Assembly: GCF_004785685.1 (NCBI RefSeq) | Contig: NZ_SRPF01000001.1 | Location: 310,001-374,000, forward strand | Source of the DNA: Marinobacter confluentis | GTDB lineage: Bacteria > Pseudomonadota > Gammaproteobacteria > Pseudomonadales > Oleiphilaceae | Direction: 5' to 3' | DNA length: 64,000 nt | Shown here: positions 51,017 to 58,773 of the stretch, piece by piece | Position numbering within the stretch: the stretch's first letter is position 1 | Layout: each line of letters starts with the position of its first letter | The notes under the pieces: generated by a model | The model's database searches: none | Seen by the model: only the letters and a program-made list of their open reading frames with translations | What the model was told of the DNA's origin: nothing | Translations under genes and position numbers: made by a program

Positions 51017-51943
51017 TTAAAGGCAGGCCATGACCGAGGCGGCGATGGATTTCTGGAAGGCGATGTAACCGCTGGCATCTGCTTTGATATCGGAAGCCAG
51101 TGGGTCCCAGTCACTGAAGTTCACCGCAACGTCGCCAACGATCGCGTCCCAGCTTTCCGGATTGAAGGGCCTTTCAGTCATCAGGCAGGGTCGGTGGGCC
51201 TGGCGCAGTGTTTCCTGGACTTCCGCCATATGCCGGGCCCCGGGGGACAGTTCAGGATTAATAGTCAGCACCCCGGCCAGCGGCAGGTCATAGTGCTCGG
51301 CGAAGTGGTAAAAGGCGTTGTGATAGGTAAACAGCGATAGCGCCCGGGTTGGCGCCAGTTGCTGCTGGATCTGTTGCTCAGTGTCGGCCAGGGCCTGTTC
51401 AAATGCTTTCAGGTTGGCGGCCAGTGCTGCTTTGTCCGCCCCCGGCAGGCTCGCCAATACCTCGTGGATGACTTTGGCCATGTCACCGGCAGTGGCCGGG
51501 TCCAGCCAGATATGGGGATCGTTCTCGGTGCCATTGCTTTCACCATGATGGTGGTCGTGGCTATGCCCATGATCTGAGTGGTGGCCGTCATCATCGCTGG
51601 CGTTCGCTTCGCCGGGCCTGAAGGCGTGTGCCCGGGCCTGGAACTCATCCCCCTGTAGCAGGCGGGTCAGAAATGTTTCCATTTCCGGCCCGACCCAGAA
51701 GACGGCATCGGCCTCGGCAAGAGCCCGGCGCTGGGAGGGTTTCATGGAAAAGTTGTGAGGATTGGAGCCCGGCCCGACAAGCGTCGTCACGGTCGTGTTT
51801 TCGGTGGCAACAGCCCGCACCAGTAACTCAAGGGGTTTGATTGAGACCACAACTTTTTGGGCAGCCAGTGAGATTGTGGGTGACAGCGCCAGTGCCAGGG
51901 CAGCGGCTCTGAGATAAAGGGTGGGGGTATTGTGATGGCCCAT
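51017..51943 (-). CDS. znuA: Zinc ABC transporter substrate-binding protein ZnuA
   Basis: 308-residue periplasmic cluster A-I binding protein. A signal peptide (LALALSPTISLAAQ) is followed by the zinc site with H63 (NPHNFSMKPS), H144 and the HNAFYHFAEHYDLP segment. A charged, histidine-rich loop (about residues 118-133, nine histidines) is typical of ZnuA and buffers metal. The Zur-like box lies 27 bases upstream of the start. No znuB, znuC or zur lies next to it, so the rest of the transporter must be elsewhere. Confidence 0.93.
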   Translation of the reverse strand: MGHHNTPTLYLRAAALALALSPTISLAAQKVVVSIKPLELLVRAVATENTTVTTLVGPGSNPHNFSMKPSQRRALAEADAVFWVGPEMETFLTRLLQGDEFQARAHAFRPGEANASDDDGHHSDHGHSHDHHHGESNGTENDPHIWLDPATAGDMAKVIHEVLASLPGADKAALAANLKAFEQALADTEQQIQQQLAPTRALSLFTYHNAFYHFAEHYDLPLAGVLTINPELSPGARHMAEVQETLRQAHRPCLMTERPFNPESWDAIVGDVAVNFSDWDPLASDIKADASGYIAFQKSIAASVMACL

Positions 51944-51969
51944 GATGCAGGTTCCTATTAAAGTGATAC

Positions 51970-51982
51970 GTTATAATATAAC
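51970..51982 (-). promoter_or_regulatory. Zur-type box upstream of znuA
   Basis: The sequence GTTATA-A-TATAAC is a perfect 13-base palindrome and the core of known gammaproteobacterial Zur boxes. It begins 27 bases upstream of the znuA ATG, overlapping AT-rich -10-like sequence on the minus strand. Zinc-loaded Zur binding would repress znuA. Confidence 0.78.
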
Positions 51983-52116
51983 ACTACTGCTCTCGGTTAA
52001 AGCGCCTTGATTCCCTTCATGCGATTTCCTGCTGTGACCGCTATAATGCAACGCTTTTAACGCATGGCCTGTTTCAGGCATAGACTGCCTCAGGCGGAAA
52101 CAATCAGGATGCTTTC

Positions 52117-53601
52117 ATGACTGTACGTACCCGAATCGCACCGTCGCCGACCGGTGATCCCCACGTTGGCACCGCCTTCGTGGCCCTGTTCAATCTGTGC
52201 TTTGCCCGTCAGCACGGCGGCCAGTTCATTCTGCGAATCGAAGATACGGATCAGGCCCGCAGCACCGATGAATCGGAGAAAGACATTCTCGGCGCGCTGC
52301 GCTGGCTTGGCCTGGAGTGGGATGAAGGCCCGGACGTGGGTGGCCCTTACGGCCCTTACCGCCAGTCAGAGCGCAAGGATTCCTACCGCCAGTACGCCGA
52401 AGATCTGGTGACCAAGGGCCATGCCTTTTACTGTTTCCGTACGCCGGAAGAGCTGGACGCGATCCGTGAGGACCGCAAAGCCCAGGGTCTGAACCCGGGG
52501 ATTAAGGGGGATCTGGAGCTTTCGCCGGAAGAGGTGAATCGTCGTCTGGAGGCGGGTGAGCCTCATGTTATCCGGATGAAAGTACCCGAGCACGGCGTCT
52601 GCGAAATTGACGACATGCTGCGGGGCACCATTGAAATTGACTGGTCCCAGGTAGACTGCCAGATACTGCTGAAATCCGACGGCATGCCCACTTATCATCT
52701 GGCCAATGTGGTCGACGACCATGAGATGAAGATCACCCATGTTCTTCGTGGCGAGGAGTGGATCAATTCCGCCCCCAAACACCAGCTACTTTACGAGTAT
52801 TTTGGCTGGGAAATGCCGGTGCTTTGTCATCTGCCGCTGCTGCGCAACCCGGACAAGAGCAAGCTGTCCAAGCGCAAGAATCCCACCAGCATAAACTTCT
52901 ATGAGCGAATGGGCTTTCTGCCGGAAGCAGTAACCAACTATCTGGGTCGAATGGGCTGGTCCATGCCGGATGAGCGTGAAAAGTTCACCCTTGATGAAAT
53001 GATTGCTAATTTCGATATCCAGCGGGTGTCCCTGGGCGGCCCGGTATTCGATGTGGAAAAGCTGCGCTGGCTGAACGGTCAGTGGATCCGCGACGAGCTG
53101 AGCGATGAGCAGTTCATCGAGCGCATGCGCCACTGGTGGTTCAATGAACAGGCCTTGAAGGACCTGGTGCCCCACATCAAGGGGCGTGCCGAGGTATTCA
53201 GCGATGTTGCACCCATGGCGTCCTTCATGTTCTCGGGCATGTTGAATCTGAAGCCGGAGGATTTTGCCCACAACAAGTTGGACGAAGGACAGGTCAGGCG
53301 GGTGTTGCAGTTTACTTTATGGAAACTGGAGGCTCAGCGGCATTGGAGCAAGGACAACATCTTTGCTGATATCAAGACCCTGGCAAAAGCTATGGACCTG
53401 AAGATGGGGGATTTCATGTTTGCCATCTTTGTCGCGATTGCCGGTACACCGAACTCCTGGTCGGTGATGGATTCCATGGCCATGATGGGCCCGGATATGA
53501 CCCGTTCCCGCCTGCGTCATGCACTTGAAGTGATGGGAGGTTTCTCGAAAAAGGAGACCAAGCGGGTGGAAAAAGAGTACGCGGCGCTGCTGACGGAATA
53601 A
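52117..53601 (+). CDS. gltX: Glutamyl-tRNA synthetase
   Basis: 494-residue class I aminoacyl-tRNA synthetase. The HIGH-like signature is [13 protein letters not shown] (residues 9-21), and the KMSKS-like loop is KLSKRKNP (around 250). The anticodon-binding helical C-terminal domain is intact. A -10-like TATAAT at 52042-52047 lies upstream without a good -35. It is followed by tRNA-Ala and tRNA-Glu, the latter being its own substrate. Confidence 0.98.
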   Translation: MTVRTRIAPSPTGDPHVGTAFVALFNLCFARQHGGQFILRIEDTDQARSTDESEKDILGALRWLGLEWDEGPDVGGPYGPYRQSERKDSYRQYAEDLVTKGHAFYCFRTPEELDAIREDRKAQGLNPGIKGDLELSPEEVNRRLEAGEPHVIRMKVPEHGVCEIDDMLRGTIEIDWSQVDCQILLKSDGMPTYHLANVVDDHEMKITHVLRGEEWINSAPKHQLLYEYFGWEMPVLCHLPLLRNPDKSKLSKRKNPTSINFYERMGFLPEAVTNYLGRMGWSMPDEREKFTLDEMIANFDIQRVSLGGPVFDVEKLRWLNGQWIRDELSDEQFIERMRHWWFNEQALKDLVPHIKGRAEVFSDVAPMASFMFSGMLNLKPEDFAHNKLDEGQVRRVLQFTLWKLEAQRHWSKDNIFADIKTLAKAMDLKMGDFMFAIFVAIAGTPNSWSVMDSMAMMGPDMTRSRLRHALEVMGGFSKKETKRVEKEYAALLTE

Positions 53602-53625
53602 ACCGAAAAAAATCCCCGGAAAAGG

Positions 53626-53654
53626 TTGACCTCTTATAGGGCGATCCTTAATAT
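53626..53654 (+). promoter_or_regulatory. tRNA operon promoter
   Basis: TTGACC (53626-53631), a 17-base spacer and TAATAT (53649-53654), followed by a GC-rich discriminator, lie between the gltX stop and the first tRNA. The predicted transcription start is a few bases before 53668. Confidence 0.65.
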
Positions 53655-53667
53655 ACGCAGCCGTTGT

Positions 53668-53743
53668 GGGGCCATAGCTCAGCTGGGAGAGCGCAACACT
53701 GGCAGTGTTGAGGTCGGCGGTTCGATCCCGCCTGGCTCCACCA
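53668..53743 (+). tRNA. tRNA-Ala (GGC)
   Basis: 76 bases fold as a complete cloverleaf: acceptor GGGGCCA/TGGCTCC (one G-U pair), D arm GCTC/GAGC, anticodon stem CAACA/TGTTG with loop CTGGCAG (anticodon GGC), and T arm GGCGG/CCGCC with TTCGATC. The discriminator A and an encoded CCA end complete it. Confidence 0.97.
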
Positions 53744-53752
53744 AGTTTTCTA

Positions 53753-53828
53753 GTCCCCTTCGTCTAGTGGCCTAGGACTCCGCCCTTTCACGGCGGCAAC
53801 AGGGGTTCGAACCCCCTAGGGGACGCCA
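53753..53828 (+). tRNA. tRNA-Glu (TTC)
   Basis: 76 bases fold as a complete cloverleaf: acceptor GTCCCCT/AGGGGAC, anticodon stem CCGCC/GGCGG with loop CTTTCAC (anticodon TTC), T arm GGGGTTCGAACCCC, discriminator G and encoded CCA. It lies nine bases after tRNA-Ala, in the same transcript. Confidence 0.97.
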
Positions 53829-53864
53829 ATTCGGCTTGACGGTCTAGTCCACCGAAAAGCCATC

Positions 53865-53892
53865 AAAAAACCGCCTTCGGGCGGTTTTTTTT
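53865..53892 (+). terminator. Rho-independent terminator of the tRNA pair
   Basis: The stem CCGCC/GGCGG (53871-53875 and 53880-53884) with a TTCG tetraloop, extended by an A-run/T-run pair, ends in eight T residues (53885-53892). It can act in either direction. Confidence 0.93.
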
Positions 53893-53893
53893 G

Positions 53894-53948
53894 TTACGGG
53901 GTCTTACGGGGTCTGTCCCAAGGGGTCTGTCCCAAGGGGTCTGTCCCC
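53894..53948. repeat. Short tandem repeats
   Basis: A ten-base unit TTACGGGGTC is repeated twice (53894-53903 and 53904-53913), merging into a fourteen-base unit (A/C)GGGGTCTGTCCC(A/C) repeated three times (53907-53920, 53921-53934, 53935-53948). The third copy is the start of the inverted repeat arm described next. Confidence 0.93.
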
Positions 53949-54039
53949 GAACGGGGACTGACCCCATCCCATGGCCTGACTGGGGTGCGAAATTCATAGT
54001 TGGGTAATGGGGTCAGTCCCCGTTCGGGGACAGACCCCT
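53935..54039. repeat. Perfect 33-bp inverted repeat (REP-like)
   Basis: The arms at 53935-53967 and 54007-54039 are exact reverse complements, separated by 39 bases. Each arm contains its own hairpin CCCCGAACGGGG flanked by GGGGTCTGT and ACTGACCCC. This looks like a REP/BIME-type mobile repeat of the kind spread by Y1 (RAYT) transposases; no transposase is nearby. The right arm encodes the last eight residues and the stop of the minus-strand gene at 54013. Confidence 0.88.
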
Positions 54040-54885
54040 AGTAGCAACAGCCCCCTTACCAACCCCCTCATAAGCTTTCACCATAATGGTATCGTCCGGA
54101 AAGTCCGCTTTCAGCTGATCGGCGATATGCGCGGCAATCAGTTCAACCGTGGTGTCCGTAGCCAGCATATAGACCCGTTTTTCCGGCAGCGTCAGGGAAA
54201 ACTCGCCCTGTTCGGCTTCATATTCGAAACTGACGTAGGCCGTGCCGTCTTCGGCCACCCAGCGGCCGGTGACGTCCTCTTCGGTGCCCACGTAAATGTC
54301 TTCCCAGAGTCTTGCCCAGCGACGTTCCAGGTCCCGGTCACGCTGGCCGTTGCGGTCGATCCGGATGGGGGAGCGGTGGCCGTGGGCGATGCGCTGGCAG
54401 TTGCCCAGGTGCTTTTTCAGCCCGTGAACATAGTGATAGTAGGCACCTTCAATCACCTCTTCCCGCAGCTGAATGTCGATATCGGTGACGTTGCCGGGCA
54501 ACACCGCCCGCAGTTCCTGCTGCAGCAATGTGGAAACAGCGGACGGAACAACCCGGTCAGAGGATAGCCACACCACGGCTTCGTCGGGGGAACGGTGAGT
54601 CAGGGCGGTGCCGTCGGTCAGGACCCAGGAAAACGCCTGGGGGTCGTTTTCGTCCCACTGCAGGCCGCTGTAGCCACGGGGAATGACCAGGCGATGGTCA
54701 ACGCGTTCGTCGATGACACGTTTGATGGTGCGTTTGACGTTGCTGAAATCGAACACCATGCCCTGGTCGTCCAGCTCGCCACCAAGAACAACGTCCACAA
54801 TCCAGCTTTCGCCTACCAGGCCCCTTGATGCATCGAGGTAGGCGAAATCAATCACCGTGAGATTGTCTACGAAAAGGTGGTTCAT
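54013..54885 (-). CDS. 6-pyruvoyl/6-carboxytetrahydropterin synthase-like two-domain protein
   Basis: 290-residue protein with two T-fold halves. The N-terminal half has the QueD/PTPS-like FDFSNVKRTIKRVIDERVDHRLVIP. The C-terminal half has the zinc and catalytic region CQRIAHGHRSPIRI (C163, H168, H170) followed by a variable insert and MLATDTTVELIAAHIAD. This suggests a pterin- or queuosine-related synthase of unproven substrate. The ATG at 54885 (MNHLFVDNLTVIDF) is chosen. The last eight residues (RGLSPNGD) and the TGA are provided by the right arm of the adjoining inverted repeat, so the native C-terminus was probably different. Confidence 0.8.
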   Translation of the reverse strand: MNHLFVDNLTVIDFAYLDASRGLVGESWIVDVVLGGELDDQGMVFDFSNVKRTIKRVIDERVDHRLVIPRGYSGLQWDENDPQAFSWVLTDGTALTHRSPDEAVVWLSSDRVVPSAVSTLLQQELRAVLPGNVTDIDIQLREEVIEGAYYHYVHGLKKHLGNCQRIAHGHRSPIRIDRNGQRDRDLERRWARLWEDIYVGTEEDVTGRWVAEDGTAYVSFEYEAEQGEFSLTLPEKRVYMLATDTTVELIAAHIADQLKADFPDDTIMVKAYEGVGKGAVATRGLSPNGD

Positions 54886-54944
54886 TGAGCAGGTCCACAA
54901 GGGTGGGTTGGAAGATGGGCGGAGTCTAACAAAATTCTGCCAGG

Positions 54945-57548
54945 CTATCTTCCAGCCTGATCGAAAGCCAAGGGATCAGGCGGCTGATGCTTGTCAAGCC
55001 ATTGCCGCAGACCGGCGAGGGAAAGCGGGTGGCACAGCCAGAAGCCCTGGACGCGGTCACAGTTCAGATGTCTTAGTAATTCGGCGCTTTCCCGGTCTTC
55101 CACCCCTTCAGCAACCACCGAGTAGCCCAGCCCGTGAACCATGTTGATCGCGGTTTCAACGATCACTCGGGAGCTGTCGCTGGTGCAGATGTCGACAATA
55201 ATTGAACGGTCGAGTTTGATTTCGGAAGCTGGCAGCTGTTTGAGGTAAGACAGCGACGAATAGCCGCTGCCGAAATCATCAATGGATATCTGCAGGCCGC
55301 TCTCGGCCAGGTGCTGCAGGGCCTTGAGGCCTGTTTCAGGGTCCTCCATGGCGGCGGTTTCAGTCAGTTCCAGGGTAAGTCGGCTGGCTGGTAGCCCGTG
55401 GCGTTGCAGGGTCTCGGTTATCTGGTGCCGCAGCCCCGGAGAAGACAGGTCCCGGGCGGAGATATTGATTGCCAGGGTCAGTTCCGGATGCGTCGCGTTG
55501 AGCTTTGCCAGATCCGCAATTCCACGGTTGATGGCCCAACTGGTGAGTTGCATGATCACGCCGGTTTCCTCAGCCAGCGGCACAAAATCCCCGGGGTATA
55601 CCCAGCCGCGATCCGGGTGGTGCCAGCGGATCAATGCCTCAACGCCGATTACCCGACCGGTGCTGAGGCACATCTTGGGCTGATAGTGCAGTTCGGTCTG
55701 ATCCTGGTTCAGTGCTTCCCTGAGATCAGACATCAGGGTCAGCCGGCTTTCGTCGTAGATATCGTACTGGGACGAGTAGAGGCCGGTTTCATATCGATCA
55801 TGGGGTGTGATCTCCATCCCCACATGGGCATTGCGTATCAGCAGCGCCGCGTTGTCGCCGTGGCCCGGGTAGATCGCAGCGCCAAATTTCGGGTGAAGCT
55901 CAATGGCCAGGTTTTCCATCATTACCGGTTCGGCAAGCCGGCGCAGCGAACGGTTCAGGCTCTGGTAATCGTCGTCAACCTGCCTGCTGTCTATCAGCAG
56001 CCCAAAGCAATCGCCGGCCAGCTGGTAAACACGCTCTTCCCGCCCCTGGTTATCGTGAATGGAGACAACGCTCGGCAGGGACAACGCCAGGTCCATCATC
56101 TGTTGCGCAATCTGCTGAACCAGCTTTTCACTGCGGTTGAGGCCCAGGGTACGGTTGATCTCGTCCAGCCGGGTGATCCGTGTGACGCCAACAAAATAGA
56201 TGCCTTCCGGGTCCTCGCTGAGCCGCTGATTGACCATCCATTCGAAGCGGTTGCGGTTGGGCAGGCCGGTCACCGGGTCGTGGGTCATGGCTTCGGTCAG
56301 TCGGTCCTGGGCTTCATTGCGGGCCTTTTCCTTTTTCAGGCTATCGGCCTGGGCCGCAATCTTCTCCTCCCGCTCCCGGTAAAGCCGGTCGGCCAGCGCC
56401 AGGGTCAGGATAAACGCTTCCAGGCCCGACCCGATCTGCATCGCGTGTTCGGTCAGGAAATTCTCGGGGAAGAAACCGAGGGAGCGCCCTGCGGTGGCCA
56501 GAACGCCTACGGTTAATGGGGTCCAGGCGAAGGTGAAGAATGCACCGGCCCTGACGCCGGCTGCCCAGGTAATGGGCCCGGCCACGAACAGCAGAGAGAA
56601 GAACACCAGCGCAGAAATGGCAGACAGCATAACGGCGTCGTTGTAGCTGAGGGTGAGGGCGCAGATGAAATTGAGGATCTCGAACCAGATCATGGCCCGG
56701 ATAGCCACATCCAGTCGCGGGCTGTGGGCGGGAATTCGCAGGAACTGGCGGCAGAACAGCACCGAAAACAGAGCCAGGATTGGCATCGATATCAGCAGCG
56801 CCCGGGCGTGCAGGCCCGGTAAATCCGGATAGAGCAGTTGGAAGCTGTAACCCTTGATCGATGCAAAAAACAGCAGGTAGCCGCTGATCGCAAGCGCGTA
56901 GTAGAGATAGAGGCGCTCTCTCAAAGTCAGGAAGACCGCCAGGTTAATCAGAATAATGACAGTCAGGCTACCGTAGTAGAAAAAGTGAAGTTTCTGTTCG
57001 TGTGAGGCCGCCGCGAAAAATCCATGTTCGCGCCAGATATTCAGCGGAAGGATCATGGATCCCGCAGTTTTTACGCGAATGTACACCGTGGCTGTCTGCT
57101 CTGGTGCAAGAGCGAATCGCAACAGCATGTGAGGGTGGTCAACTTCCCGGGGGTAGAAGGCAAAACTGTCACCGGTGCGGAAGGTTTTCTGCAGTTGACC
57201 ACCTGAGAGGAGGTAGAAAGTCACATCGTCCAGCTGGGGGTAGGCCAGCTCGGCAACCAGGTTAAGATCTTCGCTGGTACGGTTGCTGACGTTGAATCTC
57301 AGCCAGTATGCCGATGAAGTAATACCCTGGGTTGCGCTGCCCTCGGGTGCCTGTTGCCAGTCCTTGTCGGGCCTGTGGGTAATGTCGTCCAGGCTGGCGC
57401 TGGCGCTCGGGTCCTCGAGATATTCAAAGGTGGACGCGATCGGGCCCTGCCCGGAAATCATGATCGATGGCGCACTCGCCTGTGCCATCAATGAAAAACA
57501 CAGTGACAGGAATGCCAGGACCACGGGAAGGGACGGGGCTGCTTTCAA
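54945..57548 (-). CDS. 7TM-DISM membrane EAL phosphodiesterase with degenerate GGDEF
   Basis: 867-residue paralogue of the gene at 46592. A signal peptide (to about 26), a periplasmic DISM domain (30-185), seven membrane helices (about 190-390) and a charged coiled segment (REREEKIAAQADSLKKEKARNE) are followed by a GGDEF-like domain in which the signature reads AGDCF. The EAL domain is complete (GVEALIRWHHPD, ELTETAAM, SIDDFGSGYSSLSYLKQ, IKLDRSI, AEGVED). A c-di-GMP phosphodiesterase is predicted, with the GGDEF domain non-catalytic. It lies 68 bases downstream of the receiver gene on the same strand. Confidence 0.92.
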   Translation of the reverse strand: MKAAPSLPVVLAFLSLCFSLMAQASAPSIMISGQGPIASTFEYLEDPSASASLDDITHRPDKDWQQAPEGSATQGITSSAYWLRFNVSNRTSEDLNLVAELAYPQLDDVTFYLLSGGQLQKTFRTGDSFAFYPREVDHPHMLLRFALAPEQTATVYIRVKTAGSMILPLNIWREHGFFAAASHEQKLHFFYYGSLTVIILINLAVFLTLRERLYLYYALAISGYLLFFASIKGYSFQLLYPDLPGLHARALLISMPILALFSVLFCRQFLRIPAHSPRLDVAIRAMIWFEILNFICALTLSYNDAVMLSAISALVFFSLLFVAGPITWAAGVRAGAFFTFAWTPLTVGVLATAGRSLGFFPENFLTEHAMQIGSGLEAFILTLALADRLYREREEKIAAQADSLKKEKARNEAQDRLTEAMTHDPVTGLPNRNRFEWMVNQRLSEDPEGIYFVGVTRITRLDEINRTLGLNRSEKLVQQIAQQMMDLALSLPSVVSIHDNQGREERVYQLAGDCFGLLIDSRQVDDDYQSLNRSLRRLAEPVMMENLAIELHPKFGAAIYPGHGDNAALLIRNAHVGMEITPHDRYETGLYSSQYDIYDESRLTLMSDLREALNQDQTELHYQPKMCLSTGRVIGVEALIRWHHPDRGWVYPGDFVPLAEETGVIMQLTSWAINRGIADLAKLNATHPELTLAINISARDLSSPGLRHQITETLQRHGLPASRLTLELTETAAMEDPETGLKALQHLAESGLQISIDDFGSGYSSLSYLKQLPASEIKLDRSIIVDICTSDSSRVIVETAINMVHGLGYSVVAEGVEDRESAELLRHLNCDRVQGFWLCHPLSLAGLRQWLDKHQPPDPLAFDQAGR

Positions 57549-57615
57549 AATCCGCTGACCGTTATAAATGCGTTCCTATGATCTTAGCCCAGTTTGTTGT
57601 GCCGGGTATGCAGCC

Positions 57616-58716
57616 TCAACCGAACAGGCCGGAAATATAGGCAATGCCCAGGGTAAAAATACCCAGGCTTGCGGCCAGGCCAATGGTGTAGATTCGGGAG
57701 GTCGCCGAACGCTGTTGCGAGATGAACAGGTCAATGGTGCGCTGGGCGATGTCTTCGGCGGTTTCCCGGGAAATTTCATGAGCCTGCTGGATCGCCTCTG
57801 ACTGGAGCGTCTGCCAGAACTCCGTATCAATGGTCTGAACGCTGGTGATATGGTCTTTCAGTTCCGCCATGTTTTCGGCGGTGAAGCCGTTATTCTTTGC
57901 CAGCTCCTTGCGAACGTGGGACAGCTCCTGAACCAGGTTCAGATTCACTTCGGCGGCGACGTCGTCTCGCAGGTTGGCGGTGCGGTTATCGACCATCTCG
58001 GCAACGGCGTTCAGCTTCTCATCAATGACGGCTTCCTGCTTGCGGCTGGTCTCGTCCAGCACCCGTTTCAGATGATCAAACTGTTCATCAAACAGGGAGC
58101 TCAGCAGTTCATGCAGGCGGTTGTTGATGTGGGTTTTTACTGCTGAACGGGCAATCTGTTCAATCAGGTCACTGGTCAATGGCACAACCTGTGGATGAGT
58201 GCCCTGAGCAGTTCCGTTGGTTTTTGTCTCGGATTTTGGCGACAGTTCCAGGGCCGCATCCTCCGGAATGTCCAGCAGTTCTTCTTCATCCGTCTGGCCT
58301 GCAAAGTCCAGTTCCGGTGGCTCTGGCAGGGTGCCACCGGTGACGTCCATGTTGAGCTGTTCAAGAACCGAGCTCAGCCCGTCGATCTGGGGCGGCTTGG
58401 TGAGGATGTTGTAAACGCCAAAATTCCGGGCTTCTTCGGTAAAAGACTGGGATTTCTTGGACGTACACATGATGATCGGTATACCGGCGGTTTCCGGATT
58501 CCCCTTGATCGCCTTGGTGGCCTCAACGCCATTCATTCCGGGCATGAGATGATCCATGAAAATGACATCCGGCCGGTTGTTGGCGCTCAGGTAGTCCAGG
58601 GCCTCCTCAGCCGAGCCTGCCATGTTCACTTCCATGTCTCGGCCTTCGAGCAGTTTGCTCAGGGCGAACCGGGCTACTTTGGAGTCGTCTACCAGCAGTG
58701 CGTTCTTAATCGTCAT
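57616..58716 (-). CDS. Response regulator receiver with C-terminal membrane anchor
   Basis: 366-residue protein. Residues 1-120 form a CheY-like receiver: acidic pocket D10/D11, phospho-acceptor D55 (FMDHLMPG), T85 and K107 (LTKPPQ). Residues about 121-200 are a variable linker, and 190-330 are long helices with heptad character ([29 protein letters not shown], and [27 protein letters not shown]). A single membrane helix (about 343-363, [22 protein letters not shown]) ends the protein. A receiver tethered to the membrane by its own C-terminal helix is unusual. The output may be a protein interaction; no DNA-binding domain is present. Confidence 0.88.
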   Translation of the reverse strand: MTIKNALLVDDSKVARFALSKLLEGRDMEVNMAGSAEEALDYLSANNRPDVIFMDHLMPGMNGVEATKAIKGNPETAGIPIIMCTSKKSQSFTEEARNFGVYNILTKPPQIDGLSSVLEQLNMDVTGGTLPEPPELDFAGQTDEEELLDIPEDAALELSPKSETKTNGTAQGTHPQVVPLTSDLIEQIARSAVKTHINNRLHELLSSLFDEQFDHLKRVLDETSRKQEAVIDEKLNAVAEMVDNRTANLRDDVAAEVNLNLVQELSHVRKELAKNNGFTAENMAELKDHITSVQTIDTEFWQTLQSEAIQQAHEISRETAEDIAQRTIDLFISQQRSATSRIYTIGLAASLGIFTLGIAYISGLFG

Positions 58717-58773
58717 GTCACAACCTCAACCTGTACAGCTTGCGTGTTCGTTACCGGGCCGATGCCTCTGGGC

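Noticed and set aside
53907-53948. Possible CRISPR-like array
   Set aside because: Units of 14 bases are directly abutting with no spacers, and no cas genes are present.
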